Assembly (NCBI RefSeq): GCF_022376445.1
Contig: NW_025955007.1
Location: 186,001-250,000 of the forward strand
Reading direction: 5' to 3'
DNA: 64,000 nt
Origin: Fomitopsis serialis
Taxonomy: Eukaryota; Basidiomycota; Agaricomycetes; Polyporales; Fomitopsidaceae
The translations under genes were made by a program, and so were the position numbers. The stretch's first letter is position 1; each line of letters begins with the position of its first letter. Shown here piece after piece: positions 1 to 11,244 of this stretch. The notes beneath the pieces are model-generated. The model worked only from the letters and a program-made list of their open reading frames with translations, was not told the DNA's origin and did not search any database.

Positions 1-1723
1 ACTCGTGCTCCAGGACCTTGGTCAACGTCTCATACGCAGCAACGTCTGCAAACGGCACGTTCGTTCGAGGGTCGCGGTAATTCGCCACCTTCCCAGTGAT
101 TGGACAGCGTAGCACAGGTCGAGCTGTGTGTCTGTGAGCAATATGTCGTGTCGGCGAAGGAAGAGACGCGCGCACATAAAGGTCTCCCTTTCGACGTATA
201 TACCCTCAGCTCTTCCCATTTGACATGGTCCCCGAACATCGCCTTCATGGTCGAGTGCCACGGAGGGCGCTGTTTCTCTTGCTGCGACAGCTCATGTATG
301 ACGTAGTTCTTCGTGACCTTTTCTGTCCGCTCTATGGGCTCCGCGGGGCTAGGGGCCACTTGTGGCTGCGCATATTGCTGATGGTAGTAGTAGTACGGGT
401 GTGTATACTGAGCCGACTGCGAGTACGATGTCGAAGGCGTTTGCTGGGGCTCTGGATGAGAAGCATATTGCGAGGCCGGATGTGTGTATGGTGCAGAGGA
501 TGGAGCCTGCGGATGAGACGGAGCCGGCGGTGAATATTGTGTGTGGTAGTCCGCAGAGTACGTAGGATATTGAGGTTGTGACTGGGGAGTAGCCGAAGGA
601 TCAGATTTCTGGAGGTCGGCATGATATGAAGCTGATACATGTAAGTACGATCTTGGTGCAGCATTCGACGCCGGCGAGCGCGTACTCTGTGGAGGAGGCG
701 GCGGCGGCGGGTAGTACGGATATGCAGCATGGGCATATGTGTATGACGGCGGTGCGGGGGGCGGAGGCTCGACTCGCACGGTGACCTCTTCCGCTTTGCT
801 GATCCACCGCAGGAGAGGTCCCTGCACGGCGGTGCGCACGAGACGCGCTTTCTTGCGCTTCTCTTCTTCCGTGCTGAGATACTCGCGATGTTCTTTGATG
901 TTGCCTTCCTCCATCTTCAGCGCACGCTCGATGAGCTCACGTTGAGTCGGCAGTCGTTCGGGGGTCTTTGCTTTCTTTGGTACTGTAGACTACAGACGTA
1001 TCAGCTTATGCATTTCTGCCCCCTCAGATACGCTGAGGCATACCTTCTTCACTTCTGCGTCTTTCATGCGGCTGGCAGTCTCTGATGTATTCTGCATCGT
1101 GTGCGATCTCCGACTATGTCTCTTAGTCCCCTCTACAACTTCTCCCGTTTCCGCGTCGATGACCGAACCCATGGACACCCTCCTCTTCACTTTGCTACCG
1201 TCACGTTCCCTCGTCTGCTGGTCTTCCAGCTGCGGATTGAAAGTGGCCTTGTGGCGCGCATGCGCGGCGGCAGTTACCCTGTCCAATTTGGAACGAGCGG
1301 TCTACGGGAGTATGAGTGGTCAAACGCGCGATATGACGGACGAGCTACCTTGCGAGACCGTCTTTCATCCTCCCAAGCCTTCCTCTCCTCCAAACCATTG
1401 GTGTCCTCTTGAGCCTCCTCTTCGTCGGTGCTCTCGAAGTCAGAACCAAAGGCATCCTGTTCGTCTACGCTTGAGAGGCGAGCGTTCCATGAGCGGCGAA
1501 TATCGTACGGCGCGAGTATGCTCACCTTTCTCAACGACAAAGTCAACGTCTTCTTCCACGTCTACGCCAACATCTTCCGCGCGAAATTCAGCCAAAACCG
1601 CCTCCATCCTGCGATGTTGTTAAGATTGTGATGCTGAGCATGAAGCACGATGCTATCTGACCTGTTACCAGCAGTGCTCCGCTTTGGCCTGCGCATGACG
1701 AGCGAGTCATCGTGTTCTGCCAT
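1..1723 (-). CDS. VPS72: VPS72/YL1-family subunit of the SWR1/SRCAP chromatin remodeller (3' end cut by window edge)
   Basis: YL1/Vps72 is the subunit of the SWR1 complex that binds H2A.Z-H2B in the nucleus. Six exons join in frame: 1662-1723, 1526-1608, 1349-1464, 1044-1301, 176-989 and <1-123, with GT-AG introns of 47-61 bp. The start at 1723 gives MAEHDDSLVMRRPKRSTAGNR, the usual YL1 opening. The N-terminal acidic block reads EKDEQDAFGSDFESTDEEE, the H2A.Z-binding region in this family, followed by a basic stretch (TARSKLDRVTAAAHARHKA). The middle (about residues 230-400) is rich in Pro, Tyr and Ser and probably disordered. The C-terminal YL1 domain has WEELRVYTSKGRPLSRP, completed across the last intron, then CPITGKVANYRDPRTNVPF. 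485 codons are visible; the stop lies outside the window. Exon boundaries are inferred from frame and family similarity. Confidence 0.93.
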
Positions 1724-1941
1724 GATCAGCGCGTTGTAATACTGCTGCAGGGGTGCGAGGAGGACCGCGCGAGTGGCGGGAGCTTGAAGAGAAGAGGCGC
1801 GTGAGACACGCGCGTTGACGAACACCGGACTCTGAGGCGCTCGACGCGCCGTCTTCCCCGCGCATGCATGACCACCCAGCATGACCGCCATGGCCCGCCT
1901 CTCCAGTCCACAGCCACCTCAGGCTTTGCGTCGCTGCCTCT
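1724..1941. promoter_or_regulatory. Shared divergent promoter region between VPS72 and the E2 gene
   Basis: The two start codons face away from each other with 218 bp between them, so both promoters and 5' UTRs must lie here or overlap the opposite gene. The stretch is GC-rich and I see no clear TATA box. That it is bidirectional follows from gene order, not from a recognised element. Confidence 0.6.
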
Positions 1942-3634
1942 ATGTTCACACTGCAGCTTATTCGCCCTCGATCGGCCAGTCTCATCTCTCGTTTCCACAC
2001 ATGTTGCGTCCTGCAAGCTCAGCGGAAGCTCCTCAAAGAGTTCAAACTCGCAGACATCGGTGAAGGGATCACGGAGTGCGAGGTCATTCGATGGTACGTC
2101 CCCGATCGCCTTCAGTGTCTTCGCGCTGACAGGCTGGCTGCGGTTTGCACAGGAGCGTTAAGCCTTCGAGCTCTATACAGGCCTTCGACCCACTATGCGA
2201 GGTGCAGAGTGACAAGGCTAGCGTCGAGATCACCAGCCCATTCGAGGGCGTAGTCAAGGAACTCCTCGTCAGAGAGGGCGAGGTGGCCAAGGTTGGCGCG
2301 GGACTCTGTATGATCGAAGTCGAGGCGGAGGACGGGAGCGACCATACTGATGCCCCCGAAGAGTCTCCTGCACCGGCACCGCCTGCCCCGGAACCGACAC
2401 CGACACTCGAGCCGCACATCGAAGAGCATCCACGGGCTTTGAAGAGCAAACTCCACCCTCTTGATCCTCGTGCTAGCGCGGAAACTGGCACGTCTCCTGA
2501 ACAGGCTGCCAATGTTCTCGCTACACCTTCTGTACGTCACTATGCACGACAGAAAGGTGTCGACCTGGCGATCCTGGCTCCAGGGAGTGGAAAGGGTGGC
2601 CGGATAGAGAAACAAGATATCGATAGTCACCTGTCCCAATCAACAACAAGCGGGTCGCCTCTGCCTGGACCACAAGAGACCCGCGTGTCGGAAGGCGAGA
2701 CGATTGTTGAGCTGGGAAGGACCAGGCTCAATATGTGGAAGGCCATGACGAAGGTAAGCGCCAATAACGTCTGCGTCATGTGGATAATACTAAGAGTAGC
2801 AGAGTTTGGAAATCCCTCAGTTCAGGTGAGTTTGGTCCGTTGCGTTGTGGACATCGAGGCGATAATACTCATCGCGATAGTTTCTCGACGACGCTGGACC
2901 TGACGGAACTGTACCACATCCTGCCCATCTTAAATTCGCATATCCCGCCTCATTACCGCCCGTCCGAGCCCGTCTCTAAGCACCCTTCGTCCATCATTTC
3001 ACCCGCATCTTTCCTTCCACCTCCTGACGCACCGACGGTACCCGACTCTGCGCATTACACGCGGCTCACGTACTTGCCCTTCCTACTGAAGACGCTCTCC
3101 AAGACAATGCACGAGTGGCCCCTCTTCCGCTCGTCGCTGACACCATCCAACTCTCCATCCGCCAAGCCGACCCTGACCGTTCGCTCGCATGTGGACATCA
3201 GCATCGCATTATCCACTCCGACAGGCTTGTACACCCCGACCCTCCAGGCTGTCGACCGAGCGACCGTGTACGACATCGCTTCTCGACTGAAGCACCTTGC
3301 CCATCTCGGCCGCCAAGTCCCCTGCGCCTTGACACCCGCGGAGATGCCGAAGCGCGGAGGGACCATAACTGTGTCCAACGTAGGCGGTGTAGGGGATGTT
3401 GACTCGGCATCGCCAGTACTCGTTCCGGGCGGAGGTGTCGCTATCATGGCGGTCGGTCGCGCGAAGTGGGTTTGGGATGTAGACCGCTTCGAGGGTGGCG
3501 CACGGCGGTTGAAGATAGGTATCAGTTGGAGTGCTGATCATAGGGTTGTTGAGGGTGCGGAGCTGGTGGCATTTGCAGAGGCATGGAGAAGCTGGGTGGA
3601 GACTCCAGCCAGATTGATAGGTGATGCTGTATGA
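1942..3634 (+). CDS. DBT: Dihydrolipoyl transacylase, E2 of the mitochondrial branched-chain 2-oxoacid dehydrogenase
   Basis: E2 core enzyme that moves the branched acyl group from lipoate to CoA in valine, leucine and isoleucine breakdown. Four exons (1942-2093, 2153-2753, 2803-2825, 2881-3634) give 509 residues; introns are 59, 49 and 55 bp and exon 3 is only 23 nt. The start at 1942 yields an Arg/Ser-rich mitochondrial presequence ([20 protein letters not shown]). It is followed by a lipoyl domain ([18 protein letters not shown], lipoyl lysine in [11 protein letters not shown]), a Pro-rich linker, a peripheral subunit-binding domain ([27 protein letters not shown]) and a catalytic domain. 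The C-terminal active-site motif reads [10 protein letters not shown], with Glu where HxxxDG normally has Asp. Assignment to the branched-chain E2 rather than pyruvate or 2-oxoglutarate E2 rests on the single lipoyl domain plus subunit-binding domain and the SADHRV form. Length is normal and no damage is seen. Confidence 0.93.
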
Positions 3635-4428
3635 TTAAGATGGGTCATACCATCACAGTGGACAAATTCCATTTCAAGATATCCTAACATTGTACCTAAA
3701 AAGAAGGAGGATTGAGTGTATTGTTAAGAGTCTGTATCATTGCCTACCATGGTACTTACAGTCATCTACCAGTCCTTGGGACATGTGGCTCCATCAGCAA
3801 AAGTGCATTCTGCTGATCTGGACAGAAAAAGCAAGATCAACTCACTGCTGTGTGATATTGCATGACAACTGCAGTTATTCACACTTCATAGTGACAAACA
3901 CTTATCTTTTGATATTGTGCTGACAGCTGTTTGTCATACATCCCTAAGACCAACTTGAAAAGATAATTGCAGATGACTTAGCCACTGAATGCAGAACACC
4001 AGATATTCACTTACCAGTAGTACCCATGGTCCAATTTTCTAGGTTGATGGTTTCTGCATGTGAAATCAAGCCGTGGCAATCAAGTGAAAGTGAATGTACA
4101 GCAGAACTGACAGAGGAACAAAGATAATTAGGATCATGTACAAGGCTTGCACTAGGCCAGCATGAGAACTTCCGAGCAAATGAGTGCTGGACCACCTGTC
4201 AAGCCACACAGCCTCAAAAGATGTCCTGTTGGGCTTTTCCCATCCAGATTGAGCTAGTCAGAAAGCCAGGATGTAAAAATGGGTACCCTGGGGCCAAATC
4301 TTTGTGCCAGGCCTGGCTGGAGGCTGCCCAAGCAATATTCTGTGCATGTCTTTTGGACAAACAAATTATGATTGAGCAAAACCAAGCCTTCACTGCCCTG
4401 CAATTTGACCAAACAAATCTTCTTCTTA
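3635..4428. other. AT-rich intergenic stretch, no gene recognised
   Basis: Immediately after the E2 stop the sequence becomes AT-rich and CpG-poor, like the old repeats further right. Short open frames are present but none has family-like composition or consistent splice sites. It probably holds the E2 terminator and decayed repeat DNA. Confidence 0.5.
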
Positions 4429-5520
4429 CTTGCTGGGGAGTGGGCTATGCATGCAATACAATCTCAGTTGTATTGTCTGCATCTGTTGTCTTCTGGCTCA
4501 TCAAATCATGGCTTCAGTCTCACTTTTCATATGCCTTGATATATACTACTCTGTGAGACCAACTTCCATGCTTTACCAAATAGTTGACAAACTGTGACAA
4601 TAACAATGACCTTGCACAAGCCAAAGTAAAATCATCAAGGAGTATTATAGTAGTAACAGAGGTGCTTACATTAAAGTTGCTCAGCTCAATCCCCATGAAG
4701 TAATACAATACACAGAGCATTAGATCCTGAATATTGAGTATCCTGGAGAATCCATAATGTGCATATTTCTTCATCAAAAAGTGTTATTGATCATAGATTG
4801 TTAGGGCTCGTGGGCTCGGAACCCTAGATTCAGGGGCCGGGCTGCCTCGTGAACCTAATGGTTGGTGGTCGCGACGCGACCAGGGGGGAAAGGAGGATCT
4901 CGGGGTCGTGAGCAGGGTGAGGAGTACCTGCTAGGGTCGTTAGCAGGGCGACGAGCCTTGCTATTCGGGAGCGCGGAGAGGTCCTTGGTTGCCAGCGACG
5001 AGCTGGGCCAAGCGGGGAGTCCTAGACGGGCTGTTGGGCCAGGTCGAGGAGGGGTCCAAGGCGAAGGCGATGAGCCTAAGCCGAGGGGAGTTCCTAGGCG
5101 GGGCAACGAGCCTAGCCGAGGACAGGGGAACTAACTCGGACGGCGCGAAGAGTTCGCACTCGGACGAGGTGGTAGTTCAGGTAGAAGAGTAGATTACTTC
5201 CCAAAATGGAAGTCAGATCGCTAGGTACATTGAGATAAGATGAGATGTACACTATCAGTTCATAATCTAATCTAGAGGACAGATAATGGGTTATCTATCC
5301 GTAACATAGATAGCTATGCTACTATTGCTATACAGCCATTACCCAACAATATGTGTGGTCTCAGGCTTGTTCTTGCACAACTGTGGCTGAGCTGCTCCAT
5401 TTCAACATGTCTGGGGCATTATCTACTGGTCTCAAAACACTGAACAATACTATGACTTTAAAACTGGCAGACTTTTGTATCATAGAATCTGTGTAGGGAG
5501 TACTGATTGACTGAATAATA
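4429..5520 (+). repeat. Family D repeat, copy 1 (interrupted by a solo LTR)
   Basis: Begins with CTTGCTGGGGAGTGGGC and continues with CAATCTCAGTTGTATTG. The same order is found in reverse at 13,985-14,540, including the stretches at about 5325-5365 (GCTATACAGCCATTACCC) and 5440-5505. The preceding bases are TA, as at several other copies of this terminus. The copy is split by the solo LTR at 4799-5306. The distal edge near 5520 is approximate. Confidence 0.65.
4799..5306. mobile_element. Solo LTR (508 bp) with TAGAT target duplication
   Basis: Starts TGTTAGGGCTCG and ends ATCCGTAACA, so it has the TG...CA ends of an LTR. It is flanked by a perfect 5-bp direct repeat, TAGAT, at 4794-4798 and 5307-5311. 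Its GC-rich body contrasts sharply with the AT-rich family D sequence on both sides. No internal retroelement sequence is present, so this is a solo LTR left by recombination. It is unrelated by eye to the other LTRs in the window. Confidence 0.88.
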
Positions 5521-5937
5521 ACCCTGTCAAGCGGTTTGTGCAGTCACACAGTCTACATATTCATTGCTGATGTCACTACAGATGCAACCCTTCTGGGCCA
5601 CCAGAGACCCCAGCCACTCCATCCCCTAAGTTTGTTGTTTCAAGTACTGTTGTGTATATGTCGTGCTGACACATTAATATGCAGCAAGGGCAGGTCTCGC
5701 AAGAAGCGGTAAATACCTAGAAATATTGTGCAGTGTCATATGTACTAACTGTGGGTTAAGTGATGAGCATCCAAGCCCAGGCGATGATGACAGTCTGACA
5801 TATGTGAATTATTTCTCTAGTCATTCATTTGCTGATTCAATCATACTATGAGTAGTGCCTCCCCAACAAAGAAGCCTCGAGGGACAATGTGGGTATATAT
5901 ATGTATTCACTGATGCATACAATTGACACTGTAATTT

Positions 5938-7626
5938 TAGTGCCAAGGGCAAGGGCAAGGCAAAGCAGGATGCCATTATTTCTGATGCTGAGGAAAATGT
6001 GTTTCTTGCCAGGAAATCAAGCAGCAGGTATGTACAGTAGCTATTATGAACCTGCACCTTAGTACTGAGATACTCTACACAGTAGTGAGGTGTACATCGG
6101 GAAGCAGAGGTAAAAAAAGACATACAAATTTTATGAGATGCTTGTTGACTTGCTTTATACAGACTTGAACCAGTTGTAGAAGTATCTGAGGTGAAGAGCT
6201 CATTGAAGAAGAAGAAGGGCAAGGATGTTGTGTAGGTTCCATTCCTATATTGCATCCAGATACTTACTAATAAGTACACAGTAACAAAGATGATGTTTCA
6301 CCCATCGCGGGTGCTGTGTAAGGTCTCTTATCATTACCTATAATCAACATATTAATGGTCCACAAGTTATGCAAGTCCAGAGTACAAGTGTCAGCCACCC
6401 GAGGGCAACAAGTTAGTGTCTATGTTTGCATTACTGAGATTTTGTACTAATGTCAGTTTTACTGGTAACATAGGCACTGTCTGCAACTGGACAGAAGTAA
6501 GATCAACGGTTGGCTCAAGGACACATACAAGAACATGTGGCCCCTGAAGTGAGTCTATGACCAATCTAGTCATATGTTCAACTGATCCAATGTGATCAGG
6601 AAAGATGTTCCCAACCATCCAAGCATCAGGGCAGATGATCTTGTTGCATCATTTACGGAGCAGGGCATTCAGTTCCAGACTGCGTGAGTAACTAATGCAA
6701 GTTCATATATTTGGCTTTACTGATAATTCACAGTGCCCTTAAGAAGACCCTCACCTTCTCATTCAGGATGATGTGGCTTGTGAACCCTGCCCGTGCATGT
6801 CCAGACAACTTTGGAGCCATGGGGACGGGGTACTACCAGCCAGTTGTCACCTTTGAAGATCATGCTGTCATCAATGTCACGTTTGGGGTGGTTGAGCACA
6901 GTCATTTGATCACTGCAGGTGAATTCAAGACTGGTGTTGGCATGCGGACTAGCAAGTCCATTGCTATCATACCCCTTGATGTGGAGTTTGACCTTGCTTG
7001 GGCTTTCTGGTGTGAGGTGCTGGGACAGCCTGAGCTGTCCTCACCGGCTGTTAGCAACAACTACGTCAACTTTGGCACTACTCTGGAGCAGGTGGACAAA
7101 TGTGGTATGTATGTGACAACCCAGAATATAATTTCTGCTCATATCCTGTATAGATGCATTTACTTCCAGTTGTGGCAAGGTCAACCTCGACAAGTACATC
7201 AACAGCCCTGCCAAGCATACAGCCTCCACATCGACAACCCCCTCACGCACTCCTCGTAAACCCAGTCTGCACTCACCCGTACCCATCCCCAAATAATCAA
7301 TGATACCCTGGGTGAGCGTGTAGCCCTGAGCCCCGTCAAGAGAGTAAGTACAATACATCTTTCCATATCAATTATAATTAACAACCTTTATTTCTGTAGT
7401 ACCTGTGTGGGATGCCACAGAGTTCTTTGATGCAAATGCTACAGCAGCATTTGACATTGAGGCTGTTGAACAGCTGTGCCCCCGCACATTCAATGAGCCT
7501 AGCAAGCACTCCATTGTGGCCGTATTCCATACAGTGTCTACGTATACCACAGCTTCCACACCTCATCCAAGTCTCTCCTCAAATGTTGTGGGTGCAGCTG
7601 TTCTGGTGGCCAACAATCTTGACTGA
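5938..7626 (+). pseudogene. Multi-exon gene of unknown family, with premature stops
   Basis: I do not recognise the family. The best part is an exon from about 6495 to 6683 (KINGWLKDTYKNMWPLK...FTEQGIQFQTA), a 50-bp GT-AG intron (6684-6733), then a 375-nt exon (KKTLTFSFRMMWLVNPARAC, YYQPVVTFEDHAVINVTFGV, WAFWCEVLGQPELSSPAVSN). A further exon follows a likely intron 7109-7169 (KVNLDKYINSPAKHTASTST) and runs to a TAA at 7294. An open segment at about 7402-7626 (VPVWDATEFFDANATAAFDI) may be the last exon. Lys-rich exons at 5938-6040 and 6166-6232 may belong upstream. Two in-frame TGA codons (6550 and 6583) interrupt the first good exon; both would be Arg as CGA. Splice-site agreement and hydrophobic patterning argue that it was once a real gene. 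It may be cargo of family D, whose copy 1 ends just before it. Confidence 0.5.
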
Positions 7627-7682
7627 GGGGTGGATTTTGGATGGACTCCATGTTACTGCATGTCTTTGCTGATGTTATGACC

Positions 7683-7721
7683 ATATGATGTATGCCCATG
7701 ATGTATGCCCATGATGTATGT
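7683..7721. repeat. Short 13-bp tandem repeat
   Basis: Three units of CATGATGTATGCC, the first and last imperfect. The rest of 7627-8304 shows no gene that I can support. Confidence 0.6.
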
Positions 7722-8304
7722 TATGAATTTATGACAGTTATGTTCCATGCATGATCACTGTGTGAATATAGCAGAAGAATAAGCCCAGCTAAAGCTCCCA
7801 ATGGCTTTACCTTTCAGTTATCACATGTGAACAAAGTCACATGCTGAGAATTTCAGCACATCACATGTTTGTGTTCTACATTGTTTGAGCACCTACTTTT
7901 CTTCTTTCTGCTGTCATGTATCTCCCAAACTCCAAGTCCATGCTGCTGTTCACAGTTGTACTGTTGCATGTGTATGCGCAGGCACTGTTTATTGCTGCTA
8001 GTGTACTGCCTATAGACACAAGCACATCACTTCTATTGCCACAGAATGGTTGCTTGGCAATGAACAACAAGTGCACACAATCAGTGTACACTGCATACAC
8101 TCCACATGTGCTAGCAGACACATTTCCCAAATCCTCTGCACCCATTATGGGTATGGCTCAGGAAAGCACCATCACAAAGACACTTCCAAAATGCCCTACA
8201 TCAGAACATATTCCCAATAAACAACCCACATTGCCTTCCCAATGTCATGAACATTTTCAACCCACTGTGTTTCAGTATATGCTTATTCCCCACATCAATC
8301 TGTA

Positions 8305-8920
8305 TGTCACGCTCCGTGCCACCAAGACCACCTCCGAACTCCAGTTCCGTTTTCTCCGTCTCCGTTTCTCCGAACTCCGGTCTTATTGTATTCGCTTAGC
8401 CTATCTTCTCCCGCATTACAATTAGCGTACCGCATGGTCTCTATCTTGCACGGACAATTAACTTATTGTATTCACTCCGGTTACTAACATCTCCGGTCTT
8501 CCGTTATTGTTCTCCGTATCCCTTCCTCCGTCTTATTGTCTTCCGTTCACAATTAGACTCGCTGTATATATAGATCGAACTGTAGCACTGTTGTACTTCA
8601 GTTCAAATATCTCGTTTATCCTCGTTCAACCAATCCGATTTCCTTTCCTCCGAACTCCTGTCTGAACTCCGGACTTCCGTCCGACCTCTGTCTAGCTTCT
8701 CTCTTCTCTCTCTCGCTCTCGTCTTCTCCTCCTCCTTCCTCCGACTCTATCTCCGGACTCCGTCATAGTCCACCTCCGTCCAAGTCCAAATAGAGGACCT
8801 CGTCGAGTTCTCCCAGGGGCGTTGTTAATAGCTTCGCCAAGTCCTCACTCCACTGCGCTCCGAAACTCCGGACTTCGTAACTCCGACCTCGGACTTCGTC
8901 TCAAGCGCACGATCCTAACA
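8305..8920. mobile_element. Solo LTR (616 bp) with CTGTA target duplication
   Basis: Starts TGTCACGCTCCGTGCC and ends CGATCCTAACA, flanked by a perfect 5-bp repeat CTGTA at 8300-8304 and 8921-8925. The body is pyrimidine-rich on this strand (many TCCG and CTCC runs) and unlike its AT-rich flanks. A TATATATA-like box near 8564-8572 is a plausible LTR promoter, which would put the element on the plus strand. No internal region remains. Confidence 0.88.
8563..8573 (+). promoter_or_regulatory. TATA-like box of the 8305-8920 LTR
   Basis: GTATATATAGA lies in the middle of the solo LTR, where a retroelement core promoter is expected. It is the only strong TATA match in the LTR. Inferred from position only. 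Confidence 0.4.
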
Positions 8921-9348
8921 CTGTATACCATTATCAAGAAAATCAAGTTGCACTTGGGCCAATAAAGCATGTACCAACATGACTTCCACACAGCACTACT
9001 AGGTCTCTTACAGGGCAGAAAAATGGATCCTGTGAAGTGGAAATTTTCATTCTTTTCAGGTGCTAGACAACAAAGTTCAAGTTCAGTGAGGAAATCATCT
9101 GTGGCCCTCTTGGGAGGTGGACAGTCACACTATAATGCTGGGGAACTATGGCTATGGTCTCAACTGAACTCCCACATAAGTTCACACATTCAGCCATTAC
9201 AAAATAGCTACCTACCTAATGATCAGTTTGCATTCACTGCATATTGTAAGCCTGATGAAACAGATGGCTACTTCAAGGAAACACAAAATTTGGTGGCTGC
9301 AAACATTCCACTACAGGAACTGCTTACTCTCCCTAAAAAGTATCTGTT

Positions 9349-9787
9349 TGTTGGGCTCGGAATCTATTCCGCATTTCTGCGAATTATTCTGAGCTCCATT
9401 GCCCTGTCCAAGTCGTGGAATGTGTTCGGTGTGTTCTCCTTAATTCTACATGGACACCATCACTATACCGTGCATACTGTACGTTTTCCGACATCATTCC
9501 CTTCAGTCTACCATTTTCCATAATGTTTGCATCTTCAGGGATTTGAACCCCTGCACTCATCTGATTTTTCACTCCTTCATTGATTTCGACTTTGTGGCTG
9601 TTTCTACTGTACAGTTATGGTCGCCTTACATAATGCACACCATAGACAGTCCGCCTCGTTGAGCTCTAAGTCCCTAAGACTTTACAGAGCTTGACTTAGG
9701 TGTGTATCTTCGCTTCTTTGAATAAAAAGACTTTACAGAGCTCAACTTAGGCCTTTGGAATCGCTCTGAGGCACACTGCAGCCAACA
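9349..9787 (+). mobile_element. Copia-family LTR, long form (C1, 439 bp)
   Basis: Begins TGTTGGGCTCGG and ends GCAGCCAACA, and is closely similar over its whole length to LTRs at 28,801, 51,107 and 52,766. The first 50 bases can fold on themselves (GAGCTC...GAATTATTCTGAGCTC in the other copies). It carries an extra block near the 3' end in which AGACTTTACAGAGCT...ACTTAGG is present twice, separated by about 25 bp. No convincing 5-bp target duplication is seen. No internal retroelement sequence adjoins it, so it is a solo LTR or fragment. Confidence 0.8.
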
Positions 9788-9920
9788 GTTGGCGCTGCCA
9801 GCACGAGTGCAGGTTGAATTGGTATGCATGTATGGAATGTGCGGCTGACCCGCATTTGTGCTGGTGCACAGGTGAGGGTAAAACACTACCACAACACGAG
9901 GATTTATGTACAGTTACCTG

Positions 9921-9942
9921 CACTCGCGCTGCAGCGCGAGTG
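9921..9942. repeat. Perfect 22-bp palindrome
   Basis: CACTCGCGCTG followed by its exact reverse complement CAGCGCGAGTG. The flanks GTTACCTG and TGGGTAAC extend the symmetry imperfectly. It is a CpG-rich island in a CpG-poor region. Confidence 0.85.
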
Positions 9943-10525
9943 TGGGTAACCGTTTCGGACAGCCGTCCTTTACCCGCAATGGCACATGTAGCACAAGTGT
10001 GGGTAAGGAAATGTAAGAAGATGGGTGTTCCCCATGCGCAGAGGTCCGGTTTTTTGTGAAAGCCTCGCCCTGACCCCGCCCTGACCCCGAACATTGGTCG
10101 AAAATGCCCTATAATATATTTCAGACATATTGGGAGCACACACATGACTATGTCTAGTGATATTGTTAAATGTACATACTCACCAAGCCACATATGCACT
10201 GGATACCTCAATATCACACTGTCTGAATCCTAAAACACCAAACATTGTGCTCTAATTTCAGGCAAATCACTCCAAGATATCATAGAGTCACTGCAGGTAA
10301 CACCCAATGTGGTAATGTCACTACTGTAGCTTGAAAGCTGACTGGCAGCCTTGTGGGACCTGTAATTGATACACTATTGACCTTTTATGACTTCAAAGTA
10401 ATTTATGATAGCTGCACCAAGGCCTTCCAATTTATTGGGAATTTACACAATTCTTCTGTGCCCAAAACAGTAGGTTTTGTCCTCAGAATGAATATTCTGC
10501 GCATTTTTGACCGCTTTTTTGCAGC

Positions 10526-10619
10526 CACATGATCAATGATGTGCGGTCACAGCACTGCAGCGATAAAACACCACTGCAACTGCTGCAACCGCACGTCATT
10601 GATCATGTGACTGGCTAGA
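10526..10619. repeat. Hairpin with 22-nt arms, possible small MITE
   Basis: Left arm 10,526-10,547 (CACATGATCAATGATGTGCG...) pairs with right arm 10,598-10,619 with one mismatch. The 50-nt loop has its own GCAG/CTGC symmetry. I found no target duplication. Confidence 0.7.
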
Positions 10620-11244
10620 CCCAAGTGGCCATTGTCCCTTTTCTGGTACAACAGAGACATGTATACAAAGACAGTGATGTGTAGCTGATGTGAACCATGG
10701 AAATGTACATTTCAGGCAAGTTGTGGGAGGGATTATTGCACAAGAAGTATCACAAAGCTCACATTGCCCTAAATGATGAGAAACCTTCCAAATCCAGTAA
10801 TTCTACATAAAGTGGATGTCCAGTGCTTCATAAATTGCAGATAAATCAGAAGATATTCATAGAGCACTATGACATGTTGATGAGGCCTGTGAAGTTCACA
10901 ACATGTTACCATATATGGAAGGTAAGCTATAACACCATGTACAAGCATGAAATCAGCCAACCTTGCCCATTCTGAGCTCTGTTATGGCACCATATAGATA
11001 TGGCAATTATATAGTCAACTTGTAGCCCTTGTTTCATAGAGTCTACAGTAGTTTTGTTGGGCCCCAATAGTGGCTAGACAGGCCAGGAAATGCGAAATAC
11101 AAAAAAGAAAACACAAGAGACTTTGCAGAATTTGAACTGCTCATTTTCACCCTAGATATGGAGCACATGACCCATATAGTATAGCCATGTGTGTCAGACA
11201 TCATGAAAATGCTTTTTGTGGGTGCTTACTGTTGCAAAAAGTGA

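Larger units (their letters stand above)
9788..11244. other. Repeat-derived stretch without genes, holding two hairpins
   Basis: No coding frame is convincing. Two CpG-containing inverted repeats stand out (9921-9942 and 10,526-10,619); the remainder is AT-rich, CpG-poor sequence like the old repeats. Confidence 0.5.

Noticed and set aside
4862..5134. GC-rich open frames inside the solo LTR
   Set aside because: They lie wholly within an LTR defined by TG...CA ends and a target duplication; GC-rich sequence lacks stops by chance.
9344..9792. Target duplication for LTR C1
   Set aside because: Flanks CTGTT and GTTGG do not match; none claimed.
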